DNA of 64,000 nt from Leifsonia virtsii (GCF_030433675.1 NZ_JAROCB010000007.1:37997-101996), one strand, 5' to 3'. Positions 17,515-26,204 are shown, counted from the stretch's first letter. The notes: a model not told the origin generated them from the letters alone. Made by a program: numbers and translations.

Positions 17515-18614
17515 CGGTTGCTCCCGAGTGCGGTGAGGGGGTCTGCGGAGGTGACGGTGCGGAGCGCGACGGCCGCGCCGGCGAGGCCCAGCAGCGCCAT
17601 GGCGGCGGCGGGAAGGGCGGTGGTGAGGGGGCTGAGCAGGAACGGCAGCGCGCCGCCGGCCAGGAGTCCGAGCCCGACGACCGCGGCCATCCCGACGCCG
17701 ATGCCGACGACCAGCACGACCAGGGCCTGGCCGAGCGCATCCCGGACCAGGGCGCCCGTGGATGCGCCGAGCGCCTTGAGCACGGCGATGTCGGCGGAGC
17801 GCTGCATCGTCCACACGGTGAAGAACGCGCCGACGACCAGGGCGGAGACGCCGAACAGCAGCGCGATCATCAGGCCGAGCGACCCGATCTCCGACGTGAA
17901 GGTCTCCAGCGCGGTCAGGCTCAGCAGCGCCGGGTTCGCGACCGTTCCGGTGGCGGAGGCGACGGCGTCCCAGTCGGGGGAGCCGCTCACGGCGAGCACG
18001 GTCGGCTCGCCGCTGCCGCCCAGGCGGCTGTCGGCGGCGGCCCAGGCGGACGGGGTCAGTGCGACGACAGGGGTGTGGCTGTACCAGAGGTCGCCGCCGA
18101 CCGTGCCGACCCGATAGCTGGTGCCGGCGATGGACACGTGGCCGCCCACTCCGACCCCCAGGTCTTTCGCAGCGCCGGCCGACAGGCCGATCTCGCCGTC
18201 GCGTCGCGGGGCGAGGTCGGTGACGGCGGAGGCCGGAGCGTCGTCCGGCATCCCGAACAGCGCGACACCGACCGAGGTCGCGTCGCCGGACGCGGTGCCG
18301 CCGGACGTGGCGCGGGAGGCACGTCCCTGCGCGATGCCGATGGCGGTGGCTTCGTGCACGCCGTCGGCGTGCCGCCACGCCGAGACGGTCTCGGGCGACA
18401 GGGTCGACTCCGAGAACGACGGCCGCTCGCCGCTCGAGGTCTGCAGCACGAGCCGGTCGCCCGGCAGGTTCAGGACGGCCGAGACGTTCTGCGCGGCGAG
18501 CCCGCCGGCGAGGCCGGCCAAGAAGCCGACGAGGAGGGTGATGAGGGCGACGACCGCGCCGATCAGGAGGAACCGGCCACGGGCGTGCCGGAGGTCGCGC
18601 CAGGCGACGAACAC
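17511..18614 (-). CDS. FtsX/MacB-type ABC permease
   Basis: The 367-residue membrane protein has one N-terminal helix (FLLIGAVVALITLLVGFLAGL), a large extracytoplasmic domain (about 50-230) and three C-terminal helices, the layout of FtsX/MacB-like permeases. The frame opens further upstream, but the GTG at 18614 follows GAAAGGA and gives the usual start VFVAWRDLRHARGRF. It is translated together with its ATPase. Export of a lipid, peptide or drug is likely; the cargo is unknown. Confidence 0.88.
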   Translation of the reverse strand: MFVAWRDLRHARGRFLLIGAVVALITLLVGFLAGLAGGLAAQNVSAVLNLPGDRLVLQTSSGERPSFSESTLSPETVSAWRHADGVHEATAIGIAQGRASRATSGGTASGDATSVGVALFGMPDDAPASAVTDLAPRRDGEIGLSAGAAKDLGVGVGGHVSIAGTSYRVGTVGGDLWYSHTPVVALTPSAWAAADSRLGGSGEPTVLAVSGSPDWDAVASATGTVANPALLSLTALETFTSEIGSLGLMIALLFGVSALVVGAFFTVWTMQRSADIAVLKALGASTGALVRDALGQALVVLVVGIGVGMAAVVGLGLLAGGALPFLLSPLTTALPAAAMALLGLAGAAVALRTVTSADPLTALGSNR

Positions 18615-18762
18615 GTTGGTCCTTTCCGGGCCGCGGACCCTCCGCGACGCCTTCTCCAGCCTTCCGTCGGGCGCGCGGCCGGTCATCGCCAGCCGGATGG
18701 GTCCTGCGATCGAACTTTCGGTTGATCCGCTCCGGCCGCGCATTTCGTATCCTGAGGACGAC

Positions 18763-19938
18763 ATGCCGCACACACCCCTGACCCCCGTGTTCGTCGGCCT
18801 GCGCATCGGCCTGCACGTGCTGGTCGCCGCGCTCCTCGCGCTCGTGGTGCTACGGGTGCTGCTCGTCCCGTCGCCGTTCGGCTGGGTCGCGCTGCTGCTG
18901 GCCCTCCTGTTCGCCGCCGTCTACGTCGCGGGCGCCGTCGTCGCGCGCCAGTCCGCGGACCGCCGCCGGGTGGGCGGCGTGCTGTGGATCTCGGCACTCA
19001 CCCTGGTGTGGGTCGCCCTCGTCTTCCTCGTGCCGGAGGCGGCCTACCTGGTCTTCCCGCTCTTCTTCCTCTACCTGCACGTGCTGCCCCCGAGGATCGG
19101 ACCGGTCGCGGTGGTGGTCGCGACCGTCGTCGCCATCGTCGCGCTCGGCCTGCACTCGGGCTTCACTCTCGGCGGCGTCATCGGGCCGCTGGTCGGCGCG
19201 GGGGTCGCCCTCCTGATCGGCCTCGGGTATCGCGCGCTCGCCCGGGAGTCGGCCGAGCGGGAGGCCCTGCTCGCCGAGCTGCTGGCGACCCGGGACCGGC
19301 TGGCCGCGTCCGAGCGCGAGCAGGGCATGCTCGCGGAGCGCTCCCGCCTGGCGCGCGAGCTGCACGACACCGTGGCGCAGAGCCTGTCGAGCATCCGGCT
19401 GCTGCTCTTCGCGGCGGAGCAGGCCGACGACGGCCGGCCCGGGATCGAGCACGTCCGGCTGGCCCGCGAGACGGCGGCGGACGCGCTCTCGGAGACGCGG
19501 CGCTTCATCCGGGAGCTGACCCCGCCGTCCCTCGACCAGGGCCTCGGGCCCGCGCTGCGGCGGCTGGGGGACCAGTGGACGCGCGACGGACTGACCGTCA
19601 CCGTCACCGCCGTGGTCGACGACCGCATCCCGATGGACGCGCAGACCGCGCTGCTGCGGATCGCCCAGGGCGCGGTGGCGAACGTCGCGCAGCACGCGGG
19701 CGCCGCGAACGTGCGCATCGAGCTCGAGGCCGACGGATCCCGCATCCGCCTGGTCGTGGCCGACGACGGGTCCGGCTTCGACCCTGCCGCCGCGCGCGCC
19801 GTCGCCGCGTCGACCGACTCGTTCGGGCTGCGCGCCATCCAGGAGCGGGTGGATCAGCTCGGGGGAGAGCTGCGCATCGACAGCGCTCCGGGCCGCGGCA
19901 CGACCCTCACGGTCACGCTCGGGACGGGGGAGCGATGA
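18763..19938 (+). CDS. Sensor histidine kinase (NarL/DesK type)
   Basis: The 391-residue kinase has about four to five N-terminal transmembrane helices (residues 10-155), a short coiled coil (ESAEREALLAELLATRDRL), the HisKA_3 dimerisation domain with the phosphorylated histidine at 201 in ARELHDTVAQSLSSIRLLL, and an ATP-binding domain with DDGSGFD and GRGTTLTV. The long open frame starts earlier, but the ATG at 18763 with TGAGGAC upstream precedes the first helix. It shares a 4-base overlap with the response regulator gene and diverges from the ABC exporter, which it may sense through or regulate. Confidence 0.9.
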   Translation: MPHTPLTPVFVGLRIGLHVLVAALLALVVLRVLLVPSPFGWVALLLALLFAAVYVAGAVVARQSADRRRVGGVLWISALTLVWVALVFLVPEAAYLVFPLFFLYLHVLPPRIGPVAVVVATVVAIVALGLHSGFTLGGVIGPLVGAGVALLIGLGYRALARESAEREALLAELLATRDRLAASEREQGMLAERSRLARELHDTVAQSLSSIRLLLFAAEQADDGRPGIEHVRLARETAADALSETRRFIRELTPPSLDQGLGPALRRLGDQWTRDGLTVTVTAVVDDRIPMDAQTALLRIAQGAVANVAQHAGAANVRIELEADGSRIRLVVADDGSGFDPAAARAVAASTDSFGLRAIQERVDQLGGELRIDSAPGRGTTLTVTLGTGER

Positions 19939-20555
19939 TCCATGTCCTGATCGCCGACGACCATCCGGTCGTGCGCGCCGGCCTGCGCGCGCTGCTGACG
20001 GCGGCGGAGGACGTGACCGTGGTCGGCGAGGCGGCGACGCCGGACGAGGCGGTCCAGCTCGCTGAGCGGCTCGCCCCGGAACTGGTGCTGATGGACCTGC
20101 AGTTCGGCGAGGCCGACACCGGAGCGGATGCGACCCGCCGTATCCGGTCGCTGGATGCGGCGCCGTACGTGCTCGTCCTCACCAACTACGACACCGACGG
20201 CGACATCCTCGGCGCTGTCGAGGCCGGAGCGAGCGGCTATCTGCTGAAGGACGCGCCGCCGCACGAGCTCGTGGCCGCCGTGCGGGCGGCGGCGCGCGGG
20301 GAGAGCGCCCTCGCCCCCGCCATCGCCGGCCGCCTGCTCGCCCGGATGCGCGCCCCGCAGGTGAGCCTGTCGGCGCGCGAGATCGAGGTGCTCCAGCTGG
20401 TCGCGGAAGGCGCGTCGAACGGCGAGATCGCGGCGAGACTGCATGTCACGGACGCGACGGTGAAGTCCCACCTCGTGCACGTCTTCTCGAAGCTCGGCGT
20501 CGGTTCGCGGACGGCCGCGGTGGCGGAGGCGCGGGGGCTGGGCATCCTGCGCTGA
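19935..20555 (+). CDS. NarL/LuxR-family response regulator
   Basis: The 206-residue protein has a receiver domain (1-120) with acidic DD at 8-9, the phospho-acceptor D54 in LVLMDLQFGE and the conserved lysine in GYLLKDAPP. A C-terminal LuxR-type helix-turn-helix follows (SLSAREIEVLQLVAEGASNGEIAARL). It is the cognate partner of the kinase encoded immediately upstream (overlap ATGA at 19935-19938). The most obvious target is the divergent exporter operon across the 148-base intergenic region. Confidence 0.92.
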   Translation: MIHVLIADDHPVVRAGLRALLTAAEDVTVVGEAATPDEAVQLAERLAPELVLMDLQFGEADTGADATRRIRSLDAAPYVLVLTNYDTDGDILGAVEAGASGYLLKDAPPHELVAAVRAAARGESALAPAIAGRLLARMRAPQVSLSAREIEVLQLVAEGASNGEIAARLHVTDATVKSHLVHVFSKLGVGSRTAAVAEARGLGILR

Positions 20556-20703
20556 CGCCGGCCGAAGCGAATGCGCTCGTTGGCTTTTCGTTGCGCATGG
20601 CGGACAATTGGGGTGTGACGTCGGCGGGGCGGACGGTAGCCCCCAGCCGAGCGACGGCCCGTCGGCGTCTCTCGACCGGAAGACCCCGGCTTTCCCGCGG
20701 CGA

Positions 20704-21753
20704 TCAGCGCAGCGCCATCCCGGGCACGCGGCGGCGGATGGCCTCGAGCGTCGCCTCGTCGGAGACGCCCTGCCAGTCCCACCGCGGTGTGTACGGTGCG
20801 GTGAGGGCGGTGACCTCGTCATCGGTGAGCTCCACGTCCAGGGAGGCGATGGCCTCGTCGATCTGCTGCGTGGTGTTGGCGCCGACCAGCGGAGCGGTCA
20901 CGACCGGCTGGCGGTGCAGCCAGGCGAGGGAGATGGTCGCCCGGCTGACCCTGTGCGCTGTGGCGACCTCGCCGACCGCGTCGATGATGGCGTGGTTCGA
21001 CTCCTCTTCGGCGGGCGTGTAGAGCAGGTCGGCGTAGTCGCCGTCGCTCTCGGATCGCACGGTAGTGCGCGCCTCGTCCCAGGCGCGGGTCAGACGGCCC
21101 CGGGCCTGCGGGCTCCACACGATCGTGCCGACGCCTTCGTCCAGGCAGAGCGGGATCATCTCGCGCTCCTCCTCGCGGGCGAGGAGGTTGTAGTGGTCCT
21201 GCATGCTGACGAACCGGGCCCAGCCGTGCTGCTTCTGCAGGTTGAGCACCTTGGCGAACTCCCACGCGAACATGGACGACGCGCCGAGGTAGCGCACCTT
21301 GCCCGCCTTGACGAGGTCGTGCAGCGCCTCCAGGGTCTCCTCCAGCGGGGTGGAGTGGTCGTTGCGGTGGATCTGGTAGAGGTCGATGTAGTCCGTGCCC
21401 AGGCGGCGCAGCGAGTGGTCGACCTCGGTCATGATCGCTTTGCGGGAGAGGCCCCGGCCGTTCGGCCCTGGCCGCATCGGGTGGCGCAGCTTGGTGGCGA
21501 TGACGACGTCGTCGCGGTCGGCGAAGTCGGCGAGCGCCCGGCCGAGGATCTCCTCGCTCGAGCCGTTGGAGTACATGTTGGCGGTGTCGAAGAAGTTGAT
21601 GCCGGCTTCCAGCGCGTGCTTGATGAGCGGCCGCGCCTCTTCCTCGCCCTTGGACCAGACGGGGTGGCCGCGGTCGGGCTCGCCGTAGGTCATCGCGCCG
21701 ATCGCGATGGGGGAGACGTCGAGGCCGGTCGTGCCGAGCTTGCGATACTGCAT
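20704..21753 (-). CDS. Aldo/keto reductase
   Basis: The 349-residue NADPH-dependent oxidoreductase has the AKR barrel with the catalytic region FFDTANMYSNGSSEEILGRAL (Asp and Tyr), the lysine in VIATKLRHP and the histidine in YIDLYQIHRND. Size and the SMQDHYNLLAREEER segment match the AKR11/12-like group that reduces aldehydes and ketones. The ATG at 21753 has AAGGAGA upstream. It is transcribed away from a TetR gene across a region with two matched palindromes, so the TetR protein is its likely repressor and a reactive carbonyl the likely inducer. Confidence 0.9.
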   Translation of the reverse strand: MQYRKLGTTGLDVSPIAIGAMTYGEPDRGHPVWSKGEEEARPLIKHALEAGINFFDTANMYSNGSSEEILGRALADFADRDDVVIATKLRHPMRPGPNGRGLSRKAIMTEVDHSLRRLGTDYIDLYQIHRNDHSTPLEETLEALHDLVKAGKVRYLGASSMFAWEFAKVLNLQKQHGWARFVSMQDHYNLLAREEEREMIPLCLDEGVGTIVWSPQARGRLTRAWDEARTTVRSESDGDYADLLYTPAEEESNHAIIDAVGEVATAHRVSRATISLAWLHRQPVVTAPLVGANTTQQIDEAIASLDVELTDDEVTALTAPYTPRWDWQGVSDEATLEAIRRRVPGMALR

Positions 21754-21775
21754 GGGATCTCCTTGCGGGTATAGT

Positions 21776-21822
21776 CGGAGAGTTCTCCGCTTGTGGGAGG
21801 GACGCTACCGGAGAGTTCTCCG
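21776..21822. promoter_or_regulatory. Doubled TetR operator between divergent genes
   Basis: The 14-base sequence CGGAGAGTTCTCCG occurs twice, at 21776-21789 and 21809-21822, each an inverted repeat of CGGAGA/TCTCCG. The centres are 33 bases apart, about three helical turns, so two dimers would bind on the same face. One copy lies next to the aldo/keto reductase start, where TATACC on the minus strand may be its -10. The other is just before the TetR start. Confidence 0.75.
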
Positions 21823-21843
21823 TTTTGCAAGAGAGGATGGCGC

Positions 21844-22434
21844 ATGGCACCGGAATCGTCGTCGGGAGGTCGCCGATCGGACGCGCAGCGCAACCGCTCC
21901 CGCATCCTGGAAGTTGCTTACCGGGCGTTCTCGGACGACCCTGACGTCTCGCTCAACTCCATCGCCAAGCTGGTCGGCGTCGGCGCCGGCACCCTGTACC
22001 GGCACTTCCCGACCCGCGAGGCGCTCCTGCTGGCGGTCTACCAGGAGGAGGTCGAGCAGCTGGTGGGCTCGGTCGATCGGATGCTCGAGCACGAGGAGCC
22101 GCTCGACGCCTTCCGCTCCTGGGCGAGGAAGCTCGCCGCCTACGCCCGGATCAAGCACGGCATCGGCGAGGCGCTCACGAGCCCCGAGGCGCAGGAGGTC
22201 ATCGGGGCCACCTGGACGCCCGTGAGCCGGGCCATCGCGCGACTGCTCGCCGCGGCCGCCGAGCGCGGGGAGGTGCGCGAGGGTGTGGATCCGGACGATG
22301 TCATCCTGCTGCTCAGTGCCCTGTGGCGGGTGCCGGAGGGTGAGGCGGGCCTCGCGCAGGCGGATCGGCTGCTCGAGCTGATCGTCGACGCCCTCCGCCC
22401 CCGAACTGGGGTACAAGTCCGTCCTCCAAAGTGA
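21844..22434 (+). CDS. TetR-family repressor
   Basis: The 196-residue protein has an N-terminal TetR helix-turn-helix (RSRILEVAYRAFSDDPDVSL, then GVGAGTLYRHFPTREALLLAVY) and an all-helical ligand domain. The ATG at 21844 follows GAGAGGA; the frame is open upstream but that part covers the operators. It faces the aldo/keto reductase gene and is flanked by two identical palindromes, so it very likely represses both itself and that enzyme. The C-terminal part (SAIARLLAAAAERGEVR ... WRVPEG) resembles the common TetR_C group. The ligand is unknown. Confidence 0.9.
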   Translation: MAPESSSGGRRSDAQRNRSRILEVAYRAFSDDPDVSLNSIAKLVGVGAGTLYRHFPTREALLLAVYQEEVEQLVGSVDRMLEHEEPLDAFRSWARKLAAYARIKHGIGEALTSPEAQEVIGATWTPVSRAIARLLAAAAERGEVREGVDPDDVILLLSALWRVPEGEAGLAQADRLLELIVDALRPRTGVQVRPPK

Positions 22435-22539
22435 GGACAATTCAGGAATCCCGAGGTAGCCTGACGAATAGATGAGCAAAGCTCACCTCCAAGAACCCGA
22501 CGATGCGTCCCCGATCAGACGCGAAGGAGGGATGGGGCC

Positions 22540-23574
22540 TTGGTCTCCTATTCGGTTCACCACCACCACCATCACCACCCGACGGCCCGGCGGCCGCACC
22601 ACGCGTGGTTCGTCGCGCTGGCGGCGGTCGTCGTCGCCGTGGCGGTCGCGGTCGTCGTCGCTGTGGGAGGCGGTGCCGTCTACGTCGGCTCCGTCGCCTC
22701 GACGTTCGACTCGCACGTCTCGCACATCCAGCGCGCCTTCCCCGCCGACACCGTCCGGCCCGCTGCGACCTCGACCGGGGCGATGAACATCCTGCTCCTC
22801 GGGTCGGACTCGCGCGGCGCCCCGACGGAGGTCGGGCAGACGGGCGTCTCGAACCAGCGGGCGGACACGATGATGCTCGTCCACATCGACGCCGACCGGC
22901 GGAACGTCTACCTGATCTCGATCATGCGCGACCTCTGGGTGCCCATCCCGGGCAACGGCACGGCGAAGATCAACGCGGCGCTCGCCTGGGGCGGCACGCC
23001 GCTGGTGGTCCAGACCGTCGAGCAGCTGCTCGGCGCCCGCATCGACCATGTCGCCATCGTCGACTTCGCCGGTCTGACGAACATGACGAACGCGCTCGGG
23101 GGAGTGGATGTGGACAGCCCGGTCGCCTTCACCACCGTGAAGTCGCCGCACTACAGCTTCGTCAAAGGGATGAACCACCTCGACGGGGCGCAGGCGCTCG
23201 CCTTCGCCCGGGAGCGCTACGCGTTCCCGACGGCCGACTACCAGCGCGTCGCCGACCAGCAGGCCCTCATGCGCGGTTTCGCCGCCAAGCTGATGAGCCT
23301 CGACGTGCTCGCCGACCCCGGCAAGGTCACCTCGTTCGCCGCGGCCGCCGGCTCCTCCGTGAAGGTCGACCAGGGCTTCGGCATGCAGGAGATGCTCCAG
23401 CTGGCGGCGAGCATGCGGCTCTCGGGTGCGTCGAGCATCCACTCCTTCACCCTCCCGACCGCCGGGACAGGCACCTCGGCGGACGGTCAGTCGATCGTCA
23501 ATGTGGACCAGGGCGCGGTGGCCCGGCTGCGGACGGCGCTGGCCGACGACGCGCTCGCGTCCTTCGGCGGTTGA
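22540..23574 (+). CDS. LytR-CpsA-Psr (LCP) cell-wall glycopolymer ligase
   Basis: The 344-residue protein attaches polyprenyl-linked glycopolymers to peptidoglycan outside the membrane. It has a short cytoplasmic N-terminus with a natural run of seven histidines (residues 7-13), one transmembrane helix (FVALAAVVVAVAVAVVVAVG) and the LCP domain. The domain carries NILLLGSDSR, RADTMMLVHIDADRRNVYLISIMRDLWV and the ARERYAFPTADYQR segment with conserved arginines. The start is a TTG at 22540, chosen because AAGGAGG lies nine bases upstream and no ATG/GTG precedes the helix in frame. Confidence 0.85.
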   Translation: MVSYSVHHHHHHHPTARRPHHAWFVALAAVVVAVAVAVVVAVGGGAVYVGSVASTFDSHVSHIQRAFPADTVRPAATSTGAMNILLLGSDSRGAPTEVGQTGVSNQRADTMMLVHIDADRRNVYLISIMRDLWVPIPGNGTAKINAALAWGGTPLVVQTVEQLLGARIDHVAIVDFAGLTNMTNALGGVDVDSPVAFTTVKSPHYSFVKGMNHLDGAQALAFARERYAFPTADYQRVADQQALMRGFAAKLMSLDVLADPGKVTSFAAAAGSSVKVDQGFGMQEMLQLAASMRLSGASSIHSFTLPTAGTGTSADGQSIVNVDQGAVARLRTALADDALASFGG

Positions 23575-23593
23575 GCGTGCCACGATGGGTGGC

Positions 23594-23794
23594 ATGGAGA
23601 CGACGAATGCACGCCTGCCGCGCTACCGCCTGCTGACCGGCGTCGACGACTCGGTGTTCTGCGAGCGCGTGTCGCAGGCGCTGGACCTCGGCTACGAACT
23701 GCACGGCGGCCCGGCCCTGACCTGGAACGGGACGACGGGCTACGTGGCCCAGGCCGTCATCTGGCGCCAGGAGGGTCCGACGCCGGAGAAGTGA
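23594..23794 (+). CDS. DUF1737 small protein
   Basis: The 66-residue protein METTNARLPRYRLLTG... contains the DUF1737 pattern: YRLLTGVDDSVFCERVSQALDLGYELHG followed by AQAVIW. Proteins of this family are short, soluble and of unknown function. An alternative ATG lies at 23585, giving three more residues. CACGAT just upstream may be a -10 for a leaderless transcript. It stands alone, downstream of the LCP gene, and is followed within six bases by a direct-repeat element. Confidence 0.75.
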   Translation: METTNARLPRYRLLTGVDDSVFCERVSQALDLGYELHGGPALTWNGTTGYVAQAVIWRQEGPTPEK

Positions 23795-23800
23795 CCGGGA

Positions 23801-23821
23801 GATTCGAACGTTCGACTGCTC
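23801..23821 (+). repeat. Direct repeat copy 1 (palindromic core TCGAACGTTCGA)
   Basis: A 21-base sequence beginning GATTCGAACGTTCGACTG is repeated identically and in the same orientation at 53714-53734. Similarity continues about 15-20 bases further (TCGGCG and CGCT shared). The 12-bp core is a perfect palindrome. It could be one end of an approximately 30-kb insertion or a copy of a dispersed genomic repeat. Confidence 0.7.
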
Positions 23822-23840
23822 GGTTCGGCGTCGCTGGCGC

Positions 23841-24110
23841 TCAGTCCGTGTGATCCCGCCAGGCGGCGAGCACGTCCGCGGCCGGACGGCTCGCGATGTC
23901 GGCGCGCACGGCGGCGAGGAGGCTGTTCGCCTCCTCCGCCCCGCCGGCGTCCATCCGGTGCAGCTCGTGCGAGCCGCTCCGCAGCACGAGGTCGAAGTCG
24001 CCCGTGTGCTCCGCCGTCCCGTCGAAGAGGGCGGAGACGACGCCGCCGATCATGCCGATGAGGCGGCCTGTCCGTCCCTGGCGGCGGGGCTCGAGCGTCG
24101 CGGTCAGCAT
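23841..24110 (-). CDS. Hypothetical protein (89 aa)
   Basis: The 89-residue protein starts MLTATLEPRRQGRTGRLIGM and includes a short glycine-rich hydrophobic stretch (IGGVVSALFDG) and a polar segment with DFDLVLRSGSHELHRMDAGG, then a helical tail ending AAWRDHTD. The central part resembles a beta-strand pair of a lipid-scramblase-like or PH-like fold, but no family can be named. The ATG at 24110 is preferred to the longer frame because the upstream part is arginine-rich shadow sequence. It lies 16 bases after the DUF4190 gene and could share its transcript. Confidence 0.55.
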   Translation of the reverse strand: MLTATLEPRRQGRTGRLIGMIGGVVSALFDGTAEHTGDFDLVLRSGSHELHRMDAGGAEEANSLLAAVRADIASRPAADVLAAWRDHTD

Positions 24111-24126
24111 GCGAGGTGCGCGCGGA

Positions 24127-24429
24127 TCAGCCGTGGTTGACCTGGATCTGCCCGTTCGCCGCCGCATTCGCGAACAGGACGAGCACGAGGATCAGCCAGA
24201 GCACGGTGATGACGACGGCGACGAAGCCGATGACGATCCCCGCGATCGCGAGTCCGCGACCGCGCTCACCGGTGCGGCGGATCTGCGACAGCGCGATGAA
24301 GCCGAGGATGATGCCCAGCAGCGAGACGAAGAAGGAGCCGACGAAGCCCACGATCGCGAGGACATTCCAGCGCTCGGAGGTGGGGCCCGGGTTGGTCGCA
24401 GGCTGGACGGGCGGGAACGGTGCGGACAC
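24127..24429 (-). CDS. DUF4190-type small membrane protein
   Basis: The 100-residue protein has a Pro-rich cytoplasmic N-terminus (APFPPVQPATNPGPTSERW) and two transmembrane helices. The loop between them, GFIALSQIRRTGERGRGLAIAGIVIG, is the DUF4190 hallmark. Its function is unknown; such proteins are common in Actinobacteria. The GTG at 24429 follows GAGGAGAGG. About 300 non-coding bases separate it from the divergent LuxR-type gene; apart from a small GCCGGC/GCCGGC hairpin near 24477-24493, I see nothing there. Confidence 0.8.
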   Translation of the reverse strand: MSAPFPPVQPATNPGPTSERWNVLAIVGFVGSFFVSLLGIILGFIALSQIRRTGERGRGLAIAGIVIGFVAVVITVLWLILVLVLFANAAANGQIQVNHG

Positions 24430-24727
24430 GGGGATCCTCTCCTCGGGGTCGTGATGGGGCCACTCTGTCAGATCGCCGGCACAACGGCCGGCGCCCCCGG
24501 AAGCCCGAATCCGAGGGCGCCGCTGAGCCGCTACGGGGGGAGGCGGCTCCTGCAAGTCTTCGGGTGTCCCACAGACGCCGCCCCGGCTCGTCACCAGGGT
24601 GGCGTCCCCAGCGCGGGGGCGTCGCCGCGGTCCGGGTGGTTCAGGGGGTGAATCGGAGGGTGAATTCTCCGCCCGACGGGGGTGCCGGTGGCGGAGGGGT
24701 GGAAGGTCGGCGTGCTTACAATCGGGC

Positions 24728-26185
24728 GTGGAAGGCGAGAGTTCCGGGACGGGCGCACGCCCCGAGCTGCCCGGTGCCGTACGGGCCGCCGACGAGCTGC
24801 TCGAGCTCGTGGAACGGGGCACGACCCGCATCCCGCCGCTCCTGCTGCAGCACGTCGCCCTGTTCGACCCGGCTTCCGTCCCGCGTTCGCGCGGTGCGGC
24901 CAGCCGGCGCCTGACGGCCGCCGTCATCGTCGCGCTGACGCGGCTCGGTCGCCTGGACGCCGCGGTCGAGCAGGCGCGACGCGAACTGGGGGCCGTCGGC
25001 GCCCTGCTGGAGGGACGCGGGGTCGAGAGCGCGGAGGCCGTGCTGTGGTCGGCCGTCGCCGAGGCCTTCGCTTCGGCGGGGTGGTCCCGCGAGGGCGCCT
25101 CCGCCGCATTGCGCGCGCTCGACATCGCGGACGGCGGGTGGGTCGCCGGCCGCGCCCGCGCCCTCCTCGCGGTCTGTCGCGCGATGAACGGCGAGTACGT
25201 CGGCGCCGAGCGGGTGATCCGGGAGGGCGGGATCGCCGACGACGTCACCCGAGGGGACGCTGAGGCGACGGTCAACGACTATCCGTTCTTCCTCGCTGCG
25301 ATCCTGGTCGCGTCGGCCGCGTTCGACGGCGCCCGGCTGCGGTCGCTCTCGGCGCGGGTGCGTTCGATCGACCCGGAGGACGAGACGATGGAGGTCACCG
25401 CCCGGGCGGCGGAGGCGATGGCACTGCTGGTCGAGGGGCGCCTCGACCAGGCCGCCGCGGCCGTGGCGGCGATCACGCACGGCACGGCCGTCGACCAGCG
25501 GCAGTACATGGTCCGCGGGTTCGCCCTCGGAATGCAGGCCGATATCCTCCTCGCTCGGGGCGATCCGCGTCGAGCGCTGCGCCTGCTGGAGGGCGTGGAC
25601 TCCACCGGGAGCCACTCGCTGTGCTTCGACATGCAGCGCGCCTCGGCACACCTCCAGCTCGGTCAGGAACGGGAGGCCCTCGCCGCGACGGCGGGGTGTA
25701 TCCGGGTGGGGGCGGAGCACTGCCTGCGCACCCTGCCGCCCATCCTGCTGCGCCGGGCGATCGCGCTGGAGCGGCTCGGGCACGAGGCGCGAGCGGATGC
25801 GGCGTTCGCGGAGGCGTTCCACCACATCCTGTCGTCCGGCTCGGCGACGCCGCTCCTGACGCTGCCGCGCGCCGAGACGCTGAGGCTGCTGCACCGCCTG
25901 AGGGAGGCGAATCCCGACCTGGCCGCGCAGGCCGCCGAGATCGCGGCGCGGGTCGAGGCGGTGCCGCGCGATCCGGAGGAGCCGCCGTCGCTGCCGAGGC
26001 TGTCGCCGCGGGAGCAGGCGCTCGCCGAGAGGCTGCGTTCGGGCGCAACGCTCACGCAGATCGCCCAGGACGGTCACGTGTCCATCAACACCATCAAGTC
26101 GCAGGCGCGCAGCCTCTACGCCAAGCTCGGTGTCTCGGGCCGCGACGAGGCCGTCTCCCTCCTGGAGCGCCGGGGCTACTTCTGA
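24728..26185 (+). CDS. LuxR-type transcriptional regulator with helical-repeat sensor
   Basis: The 485-residue protein has a large all-helical, TPR-like N-terminal part (about 20-400, alanine-rich repeats such as ADILLARGDPRRALRLLEGV) and a C-terminal LuxR helix-turn-helix (LSPREQALAERLRSGATLTQ ... SINTIKSQARSLYAKLGVSG). It has no ATPase motif, so it is smaller than MalT-like LAL regulators. The GTG at 24728 is five bases after TACAAT (24717-24722), a leaderless start; the longer frame from 24599 is Gly/Arg-rich shadow. It converges with the DUF202 operon. Its target is unknown. Confidence 0.8.
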   Translation: MEGESSGTGARPELPGAVRAADELLELVERGTTRIPPLLLQHVALFDPASVPRSRGAASRRLTAAVIVALTRLGRLDAAVEQARRELGAVGALLEGRGVESAEAVLWSAVAEAFASAGWSREGASAALRALDIADGGWVAGRARALLAVCRAMNGEYVGAERVIREGGIADDVTRGDAEATVNDYPFFLAAILVASAAFDGARLRSLSARVRSIDPEDETMEVTARAAEAMALLVEGRLDQAAAAVAAITHGTAVDQRQYMVRGFALGMQADILLARGDPRRALRLLEGVDSTGSHSLCFDMQRASAHLQLGQEREALAATAGCIRVGAEHCLRTLPPILLRRAIALERLGHEARADAAFAEAFHHILSSGSATPLLTLPRAETLRLLHRLREANPDLAAQAAEIAARVEAVPRDPEEPPSLPRLSPREQALAERLRSGATLTQIAQDGHVSINTIKSQARSLYAKLGVSGRDEAVSLLERRGYF

Positions 26186-26204
26186 CCGGCGGCCGGCGTC
26201 GGGG

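Noticed and set aside
22556..22579. His-tag contamination or vector sequence
   Set aside because: The flanking sequence continues into a normal LCP membrane helix and domain with native codon use, and no vector features are present.
23801..23821. TCGAACGTTCGA core as a LexA (SOS) box
   Set aside because: Actinobacterial LexA sites have about four bases between TCGAAC and GTTCGA; here the halves touch, and both copies follow gene ends rather than precede starts.
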